In this document: positions 10,717 to 19,652 of the stretch, in pieces | How the letters are laid out: the number at the start of each line of letters is the position of its first letter | Position numbering within the stretch: the stretch's first letter is position 1 | Source of the DNA: Polaribacter cellanae | Lineage (GTDB): Bacteria; Bacteroidota; Bacteroidia; Flavobacteriales; Flavobacteriaceae | Assembly (NCBI RefSeq): GCF_017569185.1 | Contig: NZ_CP071869.1 | Coordinates: 124,001 to 188,000, forward strand | Length of the DNA: 64,000 nucleotides | Direction: 5' to 3' | Notes under the pieces: model-generated | Databases searched by the model: none | Told to the model about the DNA's origin: nothing | What the model saw: the letters and a program-made list of their open reading frames with translations, nothing else | Program-made: the position numbers and the translations under genes

Positions 10717-11493
10717 TTATATCATTTTTTTAATAACTCTTAATTTATGCGTATGTTTTTGTAAATCGGCATTAAAAATACCACTGTGATCCAAAATGTC
10801 TATTCTAACTTTACCATGTGCGTGTATAATGTTGTAATCATTAAGTATAATGCCAACATGAATAATTTCGCCCTCTTCATTATCAAAAAAAGCCAAATCT
10901 CCAGGTTCACTTTCTTCAATAAAACTTAAAACTTCGCCTTGCGTAGCTTGTTCTTTTGCATTTCTGTATAATGTATATCCACAAAGTTTATAAACCATTT
11001 GTGTAAATCCAGAACAATCGATGCCAAATGGAGTTTTTCCTCCCCAAAGAAAAGGAGAATTTAAAAAAGAAAAAGCAGTTTTTAAAATTTCGTTTTTTAA
11101 TTTTTTATCAGAAAATATAGCATTTTCATACGAAAAAACAGTAGTTCCTAATTTTAGTTTTCCGTTTTTAAATAAAGGTAGATTACATCCAATAGGAATG
11201 GTAGTTAACTCGTTATTTGTATTTGTTACGAAATCTAAAATTTCACCAGAATATTTGGGAATTTCATTGCAAATTTCAGAATAAAATTCTGGAGTAATTT
11301 CTTGGTATTGTTTGTTGTCTATAAAACCCTCGAAATTATCGAAAGTCAATCGAATCTTACTCCAATTTTTTTGTTTTTCAATAATTTCGAAATGTTCACC
11401 AAACAAAAGCTGACTTGTCATTTCAGAAATGTCGGACGCTTCTGCTCTCATAGGAACAATGCTTAAATTACAAATGCCAAATAAATTGTTCAA
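10717..11493 (-). CDS. NlpC/P60 (C40) cell-wall peptidase
   Basis: Probable gamma-D-glutamyl-diamino acid endopeptidase acting on peptidoglycan peptides (258 aa). Residues 1-125 form SH3-like segments of the kind that precede C40 domains. The catalytic domain has Cys160 in GIDCSGFTQMVY, His in EIIHVGIIL and a further His in NIIHAHGKVRID. No obvious signal peptide is visible, which is usual for this flavobacterial type but leaves its location unclear. It lies 22 bases after the thiolase stop on the same strand, so the two are probably cotranscribed. Confidence 0.88.
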   Translation of the reverse strand: MNNLFGICNLSIVPMRAEASDISEMTSQLLFGEHFEIIEKQKNWSKIRLTFDNFEGFIDNKQYQEITPEFYSEICNEIPKYSGEILDFVTNTNNELTTIPIGCNLPLFKNGKLKLGTTVFSYENAIFSDKKLKNEILKTAFSFLNSPFLWGGKTPFGIDCSGFTQMVYKLCGYTLYRNAKEQATQGEVLSFIEESEPGDLAFFDNEEGEIIHVGIILNDYNIIHAHGKVRIDILDHSGIFNADLQKHTHKLRVIKKMI

Positions 11494-11515
11494 AATTTAA
11501 TTTCTAAATTCAAGA

Positions 11516-12691
11516 TTAAATTCTTTCAACAATTAATGCACTTGCACCACCACCACCATTACAAATTGCAGCAGCACCAATTTTGGCATTATTTTGTTTT
11601 AGTATAGAAGTTAAAGCAATAACAATTCTTGCACCAGAAACTCCTAAAGGATGTCCTAAAGAAACAGCACCACCATTTACATTTACTTTATCGTTTGTAA
11701 TTCCTAAGATTTTCATATTAGCCAAACCAACAATAGAAAAAGCTTCATTTAATTCGAAATAATCTACATCGTTAATCGAAAGATTTACTTTTGCCAAAGC
11801 TTTTGGTAATGCTTTTGCAGGAGCAGTTGTAAACCACTTTGGTTCGTGAGCAGCATCTGCATAACTTTTTATTTTTGCTAATGGCGTTATATTTAATGCT
11901 GTTGCTTTTTCGGCAGACATTAAAACCAATGCAGCGCCTCCATCGTTAATTGTGGATGCATTTGCAGCAGTAACAGTTCCGTCTTTCGTAAAAGCAGCCC
12001 TTAAAGCAGGGATTTTTTCCATTTTTACATTTTTATACTCTTCATCTTCAGAAAAAATAATAGGTTCTCCACGTCTTTGAGGAATTTCTACAGGCACAAT
12101 TTCATCAGCATATTTTCCTTCATTCCAAGCATTCGCAGATCTTTTATAAGATTGAATAGCAAAAGCATCTTGGTCTTCTCTTGAAAAGCGATACTCTGTA
12201 GCACAAGCATCTGCACAAACTCCCATTGCAACATTTTCGTAGGCATCTACCAAACCATCTTTTTGCATTCCATCTTCCATTGTAATTGGCCCAAATTTAG
12301 CACCATTTCTTGCATGCTGATAATGAGGTATTGAACTCATATTTTCCATACCACCAGCAACTACAATATCTGCATCGCCTAAAGCAATGGTTTGTGCAGC
12401 CAACATAATAGACTTCATACCAGAAGCACATACTTTGTTAACGGTTGTACAAGGTACAACATCTGGAATTCCTGCATAAATTGCTGCTTGTCTAGCAGGG
12501 GCTTGCCCTAAACCAGCAGAAACAACATTTCCCATAAATACTTCTTGTACTAAATTAGGAGATAAATTAATTTTTTCCAAGGCTCCTTTAATGGCAACAG
12601 CACCCAATTTTGGGGCTGGAATTGAAGATAAACTTCCCATAAAACTTCCAATGGGTGTTCTTGCAACCGATACAATTACGACTTCTTTCAT
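11516..12691 (-). CDS. Acetyl-CoA C-acyltransferase (thiolase)
   Basis: Degradative or biosynthetic thiolase (391 aa) that joins or cleaves acyl-CoA and acetyl-CoA. The nucleophile is Cys88 in NKVCASGMKS. The second active-site His lies in GHPLGVSGAR (about residue 349) and the acid/base Cys in CNGGGGAS (about 379). The length is exactly typical. It has no FadB-like partner beside it, so acetoacetyl-CoA synthesis or use (AtoB/ThlA type) is as likely as fatty-acid oxidation. It is first in a two-gene unit with the C40 peptidase. Confidence 0.93.
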   Translation of the reverse strand: MKEVVIVSVARTPIGSFMGSLSSIPAPKLGAVAIKGALEKINLSPNLVQEVFMGNVVSAGLGQAPARQAAIYAGIPDVVPCTTVNKVCASGMKSIMLAAQTIALGDADIVVAGGMENMSSIPHYQHARNGAKFGPITMEDGMQKDGLVDAYENVAMGVCADACATEYRFSREDQDAFAIQSYKRSANAWNEGKYADEIVPVEIPQRRGEPIIFSEDEEYKNVKMEKIPALRAAFTKDGTVTAANASTINDGGAALVLMSAEKATALNITPLAKIKSYADAAHEPKWFTTAPAKALPKALAKVNLSINDVDYFELNEAFSIVGLANMKILGITNDKVNVNGGAVSLGHPLGVSGARIVIALTSILKQNNAKIGAAAICNGGGGASALIVERI

Positions 12692-12827
12692 ATATTATTT
12701 GAGTTTTATTTGTGTAAAATTTATGATGCTAAATTAACTATTTTTAATCAATTTTTCTTCGATTCTATAGGTTGAATTTTTCATCTAAAATATTTTGCAG
12801 TAAGTTTGTTGTTCGAAGAGAATTCAT

Positions 12828-14891
12828 ATGAAGGATTTAGTTAATAAATTATACCAAAATAACACGATTATTTATAAGGTAATCTTGTTCTTGCTTACCA
12901 CTATTGCTATTGTGTATTTATTCCCAAAAGGAGGGCAGTTTAAATACGATTTTAGCAATGGCCAATTATGGAAATACGATAATTTATATGCACCTTTCGA
13001 TTTTGCGATTCAGAAATCAGAAGAAGAAATAGCAATAGAAAAGAAAGAGATAGAAGCAAACGCTAAGCTGTACTTTAATTTTAATTCTTCTGTTATAGAT
13101 GAAGTAAAAAATGCTTTTAATAGACGAATGATCTTGTTTATTGAAAACGATTCTTTATCTATTGAAAAAATAAATAAACTAAAAAGAAACGGACTAAAAA
13201 CAATTGAAGAAGTATATAAAACAGGTTTTTTAGAAGTAATTAGTCAAGATAGGGTCTCAAATAAAAATGAATTAGTTGCCATTCGAAAGAATAATGTTGT
13301 TGAAGATGTGTTGTTTAAAAATTTATACAATTCATCAGAAATTTTACATATTATTAAAAAGAATTTAGGTTCAGAGCCTTATTCTAAAGAACAAATTAAG
13401 GTATTAGATATTTTAGCTGAAATTATAAAACCAAACGTTATTTATGATTCCGATTTTACGAATAAAATTATAGATACAGATGCTAAAAATATAAGCTATA
13501 CAAAAGGAAAAGTTTCTGAAGGAGAATTAATAATTCTAAAAGGAGGTATTGTCGAGGGAAAAAAGTTAGAGATGTTAAACTCTCTAAAAAGTGAGTCGGA
13601 ATCTAAAGTTTGGACAGATTCTAACTATAATTGGATAATCCTTGGATACACCATTTTAGTTGCGTTAGCAATGTTAATGTTATTATTGTTTTTGAAAAAA
13701 TACAGAGTAGAAATTTACAATAATAACAATACAGTTACATTTATATTTTTTAATGTATTCTCTATGATTTTTGTGCAAACATTAGTTATAAAATACAATC
13801 CAGATTATTTATATGTAGTTCCATTAAGTGTATTGCCAATCGTTTTAAAAGCTTTTTTTGATGCACGATTAGGGCTTTTTACACACGTTTTAACAGTATT
13901 ACTTTTAGGGTATATAGTTCCAAATAGTTTTGAGTTTATTTATTTACACATTATTGCAGGTATTGTTACCATTTTAACAGTTTCAGAGCTTTACAAGAGA
14001 GCTAATTTATTTATTTCAGTAGCACAGATTACTTTAATTTATATGATTACTTATTTTGCTTTTTCCATTATAAAGGAAGGAAATGCTTCTAAAATAAATT
14101 TAGATTATTTTATGCTTTTTGCAGCAAACGGATTGTTGTCTTTCTTAGCAATAATTTTAATTTATATGTACGAAAAAGTGTTTGGTTTAGTTTCTGATGT
14201 TACATTATTAGAGCTTTCAAACACAAACTCTAAATTACTTCGAGAATTAAATGAGAAAGCTCCAGGTACTTTCCAACACTCTATGCAAGTGGCTAATTTA
14301 GCAGAAGCAGCAGCGAATGAAATTGGAGCAAATTCGATGTTGGTAAGAACAGGTGCTTTGTATCACGATGTTGGTAAAATTGTAAATCCAATGTATTTTA
14401 TCGAAAATCAAACCACAGGAGTAAACCCTCATAACGATTTATCGCCAAGAGATAGCGCAAAAATAATTACAGACCACGTAATAAAAGGAGTAGAAATTGC
14501 TAAAAAATATAACATTCCAGATAGAATTATAGATTTTATTAGAACACATCATGGAACAAGCACAACTTATTATTTTTATGTAAAAGAACAAGAACAAAAT
14601 CCAGATACTAAAGTTGATATTAAAAAATTTCAATATCAAGGTCCTCTACCTTTTTCAAAAGAAACTGCTATTTTAATGATGTGTGATGCTGCAGAAGCAG
14701 CTTCAAAAAGTTTGGGAAAACCTACAGCACAGTCAATAAGCGATTTGATAGACAAAATTACAGATAAACAGATGGCAGATAATCAATTTATAAACTCTAA
14801 TATTACTTTAAAAGAGATAGAAACCATAAAAAAAGTAATTAAGAAAAAGTTAATGAATATCTATCACTTAAGAGTAGAATATCCTGAATAA
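12828..14891 (+). CDS. PgpH-type c-di-AMP phosphodiesterase, 7TM-HD
   Basis: Membrane receptor and cyclic-dinucleotide hydrolase (687 aa). One N-terminal transmembrane helix (residues 17-33) is followed by an extracytoplasmic 7TMR-HDED domain (about 45-260), seven transmembrane helices (about 265-455) and a cytosolic HD domain. Metal-binding residues include His484 in FQHSMQVANLAEAA, His513-Asp514 in ALYHDVGKI and His in RTHHGTS. Characterised PgpH proteins degrade c-di-AMP, so that substrate is inferred. A TAAGTTTG -7 box lies at 12801-12808. The start ATG at 12828 directly follows AATTCAT. Confidence 0.9.
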   Translation: MKDLVNKLYQNNTIIYKVILFLLTTIAIVYLFPKGGQFKYDFSNGQLWKYDNLYAPFDFAIQKSEEEIAIEKKEIEANAKLYFNFNSSVIDEVKNAFNRRMILFIENDSLSIEKINKLKRNGLKTIEEVYKTGFLEVISQDRVSNKNELVAIRKNNVVEDVLFKNLYNSSEILHIIKKNLGSEPYSKEQIKVLDILAEIIKPNVIYDSDFTNKIIDTDAKNISYTKGKVSEGELIILKGGIVEGKKLEMLNSLKSESESKVWTDSNYNWIILGYTILVALAMLMLLLFLKKYRVEIYNNNNTVTFIFFNVFSMIFVQTLVIKYNPDYLYVVPLSVLPIVLKAFFDARLGLFTHVLTVLLLGYIVPNSFEFIYLHIIAGIVTILTVSELYKRANLFISVAQITLIYMITYFAFSIIKEGNASKINLDYFMLFAANGLLSFLAIILIYMYEKVFGLVSDVTLLELSNTNSKLLRELNEKAPGTFQHSMQVANLAEAAANEIGANSMLVRTGALYHDVGKIVNPMYFIENQTTGVNPHNDLSPRDSAKIITDHVIKGVEIAKKYNIPDRIIDFIRTHHGTSTTYYFYVKEQEQNPDTKVDIKKFQYQGPLPFSKETAILMMCDAAEAASKSLGKPTAQSISDLIDKITDKQMADNQFINSNITLKEIETIKKVIKKKLMNIYHLRVEYPE

Positions 14892-14918
14892 ATAAAAAAG
14901 AAAAAAATTTAAAAACAT

Positions 14919-14950
14919 CTTGCTAAATTGTAAATCTAATATTACATTTG
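14919..14950 (+). promoter_or_regulatory. Promoter of tRNA-Ser
   Basis: CTTG at 14919-14922 and TACATTTG at 14943-14950, spaced by 20 bases, match the Bacteroidota primary promoter. The tRNA begins 41 bases downstream. Confidence 0.65.
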
Positions 14951-14991
14951 CACTCGCATTTTTAAAGAAGTGCTAAGTTCTAAATAAAATA

Positions 14992-15075
14992 GGAGAGGTG
15001 CCAGAGTGGTAATGGAGCAGATTGCTAATCTGTCGACGGGTAACTGTCGCCAGGGTTCGAGTCCCTGTCTCTCCG
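14992..15075 (+). tRNA. tRNA-Ser (anticodon GCT)
   Basis: 84-base type II tRNA. Acceptor GGAGAGG pairs with TCTCTCC, with a G discriminator. The anticodon loop TTGCTAA lies between GCAGA and TCTGT. A variable arm follows, and the T arm is CAGGG TTCGAGT CCCTG. No encoded CCA. Confidence 0.96.
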
Positions 15076-15145
15076 CAAAATTAATTCGGGAGCGTAGTTT
15101 ATTTAATTTTAATTGAAATAAATTACATTATTATTTTTACACTTT

Positions 15146-15220
15146 CGGGGTGTAGCGTAGCCCGGTTATCGCGCCTCGTTTGGGACGAGGAGGTCGCAGG
15201 TTCGAATCCTGCCACCCCGA
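15146..15220 (+). tRNA. tRNA-Pro (anticodon TGG)
   Basis: 75-base tRNA. Acceptor CGGGGTG pairs with CACCCCG, discriminator A. The anticodon arm is CCTCG TTTGGGA CGAGG and the T arm is GCAGG TTCGAAT CCTGC. No encoded CCA. It lies 70 bases after tRNA-Ser and is probably in the same transcript. An integrase stub begins 230 bases downstream, so this tRNA may have served as an attachment site. Confidence 0.96.
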
Positions 15221-15244
15221 CTTTTTAACATATCAATTGTTACC

Positions 15245-15279
15245 AAAAACCTGTTAATCATATGATTAACAGGTTTTTT
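15245..15279 (+). terminator. Terminator of the tRNA-Ser/tRNA-Pro unit
   Basis: Perfect 24-base palindrome with arms CCTGTTAATCAT / ATGATTAACAGG (15250-15273), A-rich before and T6 after. It sits 25 bases past tRNA-Pro. Confidence 0.9.
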
Positions 15280-15450
15280 CATTTTTTTTGAACTCATAAG
15301 ATTAGCTTTAATATAAATTGAAAAGTTACCTATTCGGTTACCTGTTTGTAACCGAAATTTTTTACTACATTGGTACTTCATTAAGATTTGACTTTCGCTT
15401 CGATTTGACTTTCGTAAGACAAATCGAATATTCACTTAAAGCGAGAGTTT

Positions 15451-15684
15451 ATGCAGACTTCAAAAACATTCAGTATTCATTTTTGGCTGAACCTAGCCAA
15501 GAAAAAAGGAAATTCAGCTCCTATTTATGCACGTATTACCGTAAACGGAAAACGTGCCGAAATCAGTTTAAAACGAGACATTTTGGTTACCTATTGGGAC
15601 ACCAAATCAAAAAGAGCCAAACCAAGAACACCTGGAGCTAAAATGCTCAATGCCTATTTAGATGTGCTTGTTTTTTGCAAATAA
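15451..15684 (+). pseudogene. Tyrosine recombinase N-terminal stub
   Basis: 77 residues matching only the N-terminal Arm DNA-binding domain of Bacteroidota tyrosine integrases: SFSIHFWLN-like start (here TFSIHFWLNLAKKKG), then PIYARITVNGKRAEISLKRD and WDTKSKRAK. The core-binding and catalytic domains are missing; the frame ends shortly after NAYLD. Its place just downstream of tRNA-Pro suggests the remains of an integrated element whose body was deleted. The stub itself is too short to act. Upstream (15300-15450) I see no att-like direct repeat of the tRNA end. Confidence 0.75.
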
Positions 15685-15710
15685 ATTTAGTTCAATTTTA
15701 AAAGAAACAA

Positions 15711-15740
15711 AAAAACTCGCAACTTGCGTTGTGAGTTTTT
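15711..15740 (-). terminator. Terminator after ndk
   Basis: Hairpin AAAAACTCGCAAC / GTTGTGAGTTTTT (one G-T pair) with a TTGC loop and T or A runs on both sides, so it can work in both directions. On the minus strand it lies about 60 bases past the ndk stop. Confidence 0.8.
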
Positions 15741-15798
15741 ACTAAATATACTTTAGACTAAGAATTGCTAAAACTCTTAAATTTATTTAGGTTCAGTA

Positions 15799-16218
15799 TT
15801 AAAATTGCTCTCTTCCAGAAAAATGAAAATTTCCTTCGATAGTAGCATTTTCATTAGAATCTGAACCATGTACAGCATTTTCTCCCATAGAAGTCGCATA
15901 TAGTTTTCTAATAGTACCTTCAGCAGCATCAGCTGGGTTTGTAGCACCAATTAAAGTCCTAAAATCTTCTACTGCATTTTCTTTTTCTAAGATTGCAGCT
16001 ACAATTGGTCCACGAGTCATAAATTCTACTAATTCTCCAAAAAATGGACGTTCATTATGTACTGCGTAAAAAGTCTCTGCATCTGCTTTTGTCATTTGTG
16101 TTTTTTTTAAAGCTACAATTCTAAAGCCTGCTGCATTAATTTTTTCTAAGATTGCTCCAGTATGCCCGTTTTCTACACCATCTGGTTTAATCATTGTAAA
16201 TGTTCTATTTGTTGTCAT
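15799..16218 (-). CDS. ndk: Nucleoside diphosphate kinase
   Basis: Balances nucleoside triphosphate pools by transferring phosphate through a phospho-histidine. The active-site His117 lies in ENAVHGSDS, and the N-terminus reads [12 protein letters not shown] as in all Ndk proteins. The start is set at 16218 (MTTNRTF), giving the usual 139 residues. An in-frame upstream ATG would add 17 residues not seen in the family and would overlap the promoter. The gene is monocistronic with a good promoter and terminator. Confidence 0.95.
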   Translation of the reverse strand: MTTNRTFTMIKPDGVENGHTGAILEKINAAGFRIVALKKTQMTKADAETFYAVHNERPFFGELVEFMTRGPIVAAILEKENAVEDFRTLIGATNPADAAEGTIRKLYATSMGENAVHGSDSNENATIEGNFHFSGREQF

Positions 16219-16239
16219 TCTGTTTTTTTTAATTTTCGG

Positions 16240-16269
16240 CAAAAGTAAGGCTTTTATTGTAAAAAACAA
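16240..16269 (-). promoter_or_regulatory. ndk promoter
   Basis: Read on the minus strand: TTG at 16269-16267, a 19-base spacer, then TACTTTTG at 16247-16240. This matches TTG-N19-TAnnTTTG and supports the ndk start at 16218. Confidence 0.7.
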
Positions 16270-16287
16270 GTCAAGTGAATTTTGTAT

Positions 16288-17342
16288 CAGGGCAAACGCA
16301 TCATAATTTGAGTACTTTTAGCATATATTTATTATTCAAAGCAGTTTTAAGTCTTCTACTTTTAATACCCACTTTAGTTTTGGTGTCTTTTTTTAGAAGG
16401 TTTAGAGCGATTTTAGTAAGTATCGAGAAGTTTTGAGTAGCATTTTTGGTTCTTTTTCTAGAGGCATCTTCAGAAAAAGCCACATCTAAAGTCCAATGCA
16501 ATTTATTTTCTATTGTCCAATGAGATCATATTGCCTTTTGAAATACTTTTTCATTAGTATCTAGGCTTGATATATAATATCGTGTTGCTTTATCTATAGG
16601 TTTGTTAGAATTTTTAAATTCACGAGTACTTTCTATTCTAATAATAGTTTTTAAATTTGTCCAAGGATTCTCTTTAGAGATGAATTTGAAATCTCTAATA
16701 CAGCTACAGACACGTGTTTCTATTCTTCCATGATCTAAATTGCAATGTATATCTGCTTCTGTAATTTTAGCAAATCTAAATTCATCTTCTATATGTTCAA
16801 GAAGTTGTTCTTGATTGGCTTTTACAGCTAAAATATAATCCGCATCTTTTTCAATAATTTTATCTGCTATCTACTTTTGGCACCCCATAGAATCTATAGT
16901 TACCACAGTATCTTTTATAGACAAAATCTCTAACAACTTGGGAATGGCTGTAATCTCATTAGATTTTTCCTCGGTTTTTACCTATCCTAAAACAAGATTG
17001 TTTTCACAAGCAAAGGCACTTACCATATGTATTGGAGATTTTTTTCCTTTATGTTTTGCACCTCAAATGGTTTTGCTATCTATAGCAATAATTTCTTTAT
17101 CTGTTCTCCACAAATCACTGAAATTATGCCAATAAGAAGGGTGTCGTTTAATCCGTGAAGTTTTGTTAAATCACGCCTAGGATCGTCTATTTTACTAAAA
17201 ATAGAAACTAATTTACTTGTTGTTCTTAAAATGTATAAAATATTGATTGTCAGCATAATATATAAAAAATGTTTTGTTAAAAACAACTAAAAATCAATAA
17301 TTTAACTCTAAATGTTAAACTTTTTTAGATGCGTTTGCCTTG
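16288..17342 (-). mobile_element. Degenerate ISAs1-family element
   Basis: 1055 bases bounded by inverted repeats: CAGGGCAAACGCATC at the left end (16288-16302) and CAAGGCAAACGCATC read inward from the right end (17342-17328), one mismatch in 15. The transposase runs on the minus strand and is broken. No flanking target duplication is visible (left flank TTTTGTAT, right flank ACCAAAAA). This is a fossil copy. Confidence 0.85.
16301..17286 (-). pseudogene. ISAs1 transposase, broken by stops and frameshifts
   Basis: Pieces of the protein are clear when read across frames: near the N-terminus DDPRRDLTKLHGLNDTLLIG and ICG, centrally KDADYILAVKANQEQLLEHI, and at the C-terminus [17 protein letters not shown] then [20 protein letters not shown]. 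In-frame stops interrupt it just before SHWTIENK and after CQK near 16871. The order and spacing match a roughly 370-residue ISAs1 transposase. The TGA stop lies inside the left inverted repeat. Confidence 0.85.
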
Positions 17343-17517
17343 ACCAAAAATATATTTACTAGAAAAATAATTACTTTTACCTATCGTATTTTGAATTTTG
17401 TTTGTATTTTGAAAAACATTTTTACGATTCATTTGAGAAACCAATCTTTTTTTTTGACTTCTTTTTTATTGGATAACAATGATTTTGGATTAAGTCTAAA
17501 TAATTATCTGCATTAAT

Positions 17518-18084
17518 ATGAATTTCAATAATAATTTTTTTTTAGTAAGACAATTAAAAGAAGGAAATGAAAAAGCTTATAATTTTTTAATGGAGTCATA
17601 TTATCCAAATCTCTGTGCTTATGCAGAAACTTTAATTAGAAATCGTTCTGGAGCAGAGGATATTGTTCAGAATGTTTTTGTAACCGTATGGATTAAAAGA
17701 GAACAGTTAAATGCTAAATTTTCTATAAAAAGTTATTTGTATAAATCTGTATATAATGAGTTTATTGATTACTATAGAAAAAATAAACCCATTGTATATT
17801 TAGAGAAAAAATATTTAGAAGCTTTAGATTTAGTTATTGAAAAGGATTATGAAGATTTAGAAGCATTAATAAAGATAGTTGATTTAGAAATAAACAACCT
17901 ACCAACTAAATGTAAAAAAATATTTTTATTGAATAAAAAAGAAGGGTTAACGCATATCGAAATTTCGGAATATCTAAAAATATCTACAAAAACGGTTGAA
18001 GGACACATGACTAGAGCCTTTAAAATTTTAAGTAAAAAAATTAAAAAGCAAAGTAAAGCCTTTTTTTATTTCATTTTAAATTGA
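17518..18084 (+). CDS. ECF RNA polymerase sigma factor
   Basis: 188 aa. Region 2 includes AYNFLMESYYPNLCAYAETL and GAEDIVQNVFVTVWIKRE (residues 20-66). Region 4 has the helix-turn-helix LTHIEISEYLKISTKTVEGH (about 143-162). This is the RpoE-like sigma family expanded in Bacteroidota, which normally pairs with a FecR-type anti-sigma and a TonB receptor. Here neither follows: the next 390 bases hold a hairpin and an IS fragment. It may be an orphan whose partners were lost, or it may act in trans. Confidence 0.9.
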   Translation: MNFNNNFFLVRQLKEGNEKAYNFLMESYYPNLCAYAETLIRNRSGAEDIVQNVFVTVWIKREQLNAKFSIKSYLYKSVYNEFIDYYRKNKPIVYLEKKYLEALDLVIEKDYEDLEALIKIVDLEINNLPTKCKKIFLLNKKEGLTHIEISEYLKISTKTVEGHMTRAFKILSKKIKKQSKAFFYFILN

Positions 18085-18138
18085 GACTGTAAACTAAATT
18101 CTATCTATATAAAAATATTGTTTACAGTCATCTATTTT
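18085..18138 (+). terminator. Possible terminator after ECF sigma gene
   Basis: Ten-base perfect arms GACTGTAAAC (18085-18094) and GTTTACAGTC (18120-18129) with a 25-base AT-rich loop, followed by a T-rich stretch. The long loop makes it weaker than a classical terminator. Confidence 0.55.
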
Positions 18139-18213
18139 TTTTATAAGAAACATCAATTTAACATTCTATTGCTCAATGCTTATCATCGCTACTTGTACTT
18201 TCTAAAGGAAAAC

Positions 18214-18480
18214 CTATGTTATTTTTTGATTCAACCCAAATTTTTCTGCAAACCAAATACTATTACCTTTTTTTACTTGTTGTAATCTCATAAAGCGACT
18301 CAAGAGCTTTAAGGTTATAAATTTAAGTTTGTGAAATAAAGTTCCTGATTCTACAGATTTACCGCAACTACATTTACTAAGGCGACAACTAAAAGGTTTC
18401 CTCCCTTTTATATAAACAGTTAATTCGCATCGTTTGCAACTATAACTACCAGTCCATTTTAATTCTACTAAAACTCCTAT
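18214..18480 (-). pseudogene. IS1595-type transposase fragment (zinc ribbon)
   Basis: Reading the minus strand gives a truncated N-terminal part of an IS1595/ISXO2-like transposase: WTGSYSCKRCELTVYIKGRK, a second Cys pair (KCSCGK), then SGTLFHKLKF and the helix-turn-helix-like FAEKFGLNQKIT, then a stop. It resembles residues 34-110 of the intact transposase at 50672. No start codon, DDE core or ends remain. The fragment touches the 3' end of the phosphatase gene, so a deletion joined them. Confidence 0.7.
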
Positions 18481-19523
18481 TCTAAAATACTTTTTATACT
18501 TTTTCCAACGGGATGATTGGCTTTAAAAATAAAACCTAACAAATTGGCTGCGGTTTGGGCAATTTGATCCTGGTAAATTTGCATTCCTTTTTTTACCTCT
18601 CCCAAAGGCTTAATTCCTGGCCCCAAAGCAGCCAACCAAGTTTCATCAGATTTAGGATTACCTCTTCCATGTCCAGTCCATTTTTTGCCAACTCCCCTTC
18701 CATGATCGGGATATACTAAAATTGCCGTTTTTCCTTTATAATTAGGATCTTTTTGTATGGTTTCCCACAAGTTGGCAATCATACCATCTATAAAATGTGC
18801 CGCATCTAAATAACTATTATACTTTCCTGAATGACCATAGTTATCTGTGTCCGCAAAGTCTATATGTAACACTTTTGGTTTTTGTGCCTTAAAATATGCT
18901 TTAGTTAAGCCAAAAGTAAGAGCATCTGGCCTACATTCACCAAAATACTCTGGAACAAAATGCTGAAGTTCATTGGCTAACTTTTGTGCTTCTGTTAAAT
19001 TTGTACCTTCTACATCTTCTCCTGGTAAATTAACCAACATGCCATTGCGATCTCTGTTTAATATTCTTCCTAAAGCATCCCAAGAAGCAAAAGTGGCAAC
19101 TTTTCCTTTATAGCCAGTCTGATTATTGAAAAACTCCAATACATTCTCATTAGGATTATTGGGATACCCATTGGAATTTACTTTGGGGTCATAATATCCA
19201 CATAGCGTTTCACTTCTACCAGGGTAAGAAAACCAATATTCATTTTTAACGTTTACTTTATTTCCTAAATCACGATTTCCATAAAGCTGTCCTTTTTCGG
19301 CGATAGTTTCCCAGAAAAAGGGCATTAATTTTTTTCGTCTTTCGTTGGCTGTTTTTGCCCAATATTTTTTATCCTTGACCAATAAAGAATCAGCTCCCTG
19401 AAAAACTTCTTGCCAACGCAATCCATCAACAGAAATAAGCACTATGTTTTCAATTTTACTTTTTTGAGCAAAACTAATGAATGACAATAACAAAGCGAGT
19501 GCTAATATTTTAATTTTTAACAT
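18477..19523 (-). CDS. Secreted alkaline-phosphatase-superfamily hydrolase
   Basis: 348 aa with signal peptide (IKILALALLLSFISFAQ). The metal and nucleophile signature of the superfamily is visible: ISVDGLRWQEVF (first Asp), the nucleophile region SYPGRSETL, DFADTDNYGHSGKYN (Asp, Asp, His), YPDHGRG (Asp-His) and TGHGRG. It should therefore be a two-metal phosphatase, phosphodiesterase or sulfatase-like enzyme in the periplasm; the substrate is unknown. It is divergent from the flavoenzyme gene at 19864 across a 340-base spacer. Confidence 0.85.
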   Translation of the reverse strand: MLKIKILALALLLSFISFAQKSKIENIVLISVDGLRWQEVFQGADSLLVKDKKYWAKTANERRKKLMPFFWETIAEKGQLYGNRDLGNKVNVKNEYWFSYPGRSETLCGYYDPKVNSNGYPNNPNENVLEFFNNQTGYKGKVATFASWDALGRILNRDRNGMLVNLPGEDVEGTNLTEAQKLANELQHFVPEYFGECRPDALTFGLTKAYFKAQKPKVLHIDFADTDNYGHSGKYNSYLDAAHFIDGMIANLWETIQKDPNYKGKTAILVYPDHGRGVGKKWTGHGRGNPKSDETWLAALGPGIKPLGEVKKGMQIYQDQIAQTAANLLGFIFKANHPVGKSIKSILE

Positions 19524-19623
19524 GGTTATTTATTTAATTTAAAAGTTATTAAGAATTACAAAACACGATGTGCCTTTATGATAAGGTTTTAATTATTATT
19601 AATACAGTTTTCCCTTTTAAAAT

Positions 19624-19652
19624 ATGTACATCCTCTTAAAAAAAATGTACAT
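19624..19652. promoter_or_regulatory. Paired ATGTACAT palindromes, 21 bp apart
   Basis: ATGTACAT occurs at 19624-19631 and 19645-19652. The 21-base spacing is two helical turns, which would place two bound dimers on the same face. The regulator is unknown. Confidence 0.4.

Noticed and set aside
15166..15435. Minus-strand ORF overlapping tRNA-Pro, ending RIRTCDLLVPNEAR
   Set aside because: The C-terminal string is the well-known false translation of a tRNA gene on the opposite strand; it also spans the terminator.
15318..15641. 107-residue plus-strand frame over the integrase stub
   Set aside because: The other frame (15451-15684) carries the recognisable Arm DNA-binding domain; this one has no family-like features.
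16301..17286. Separate small genes on either strand inside the ISAs1 region
   Set aside because: All pieces fit one broken transposase on the minus strand; the plus-strand frame at 16938 is its shadow.
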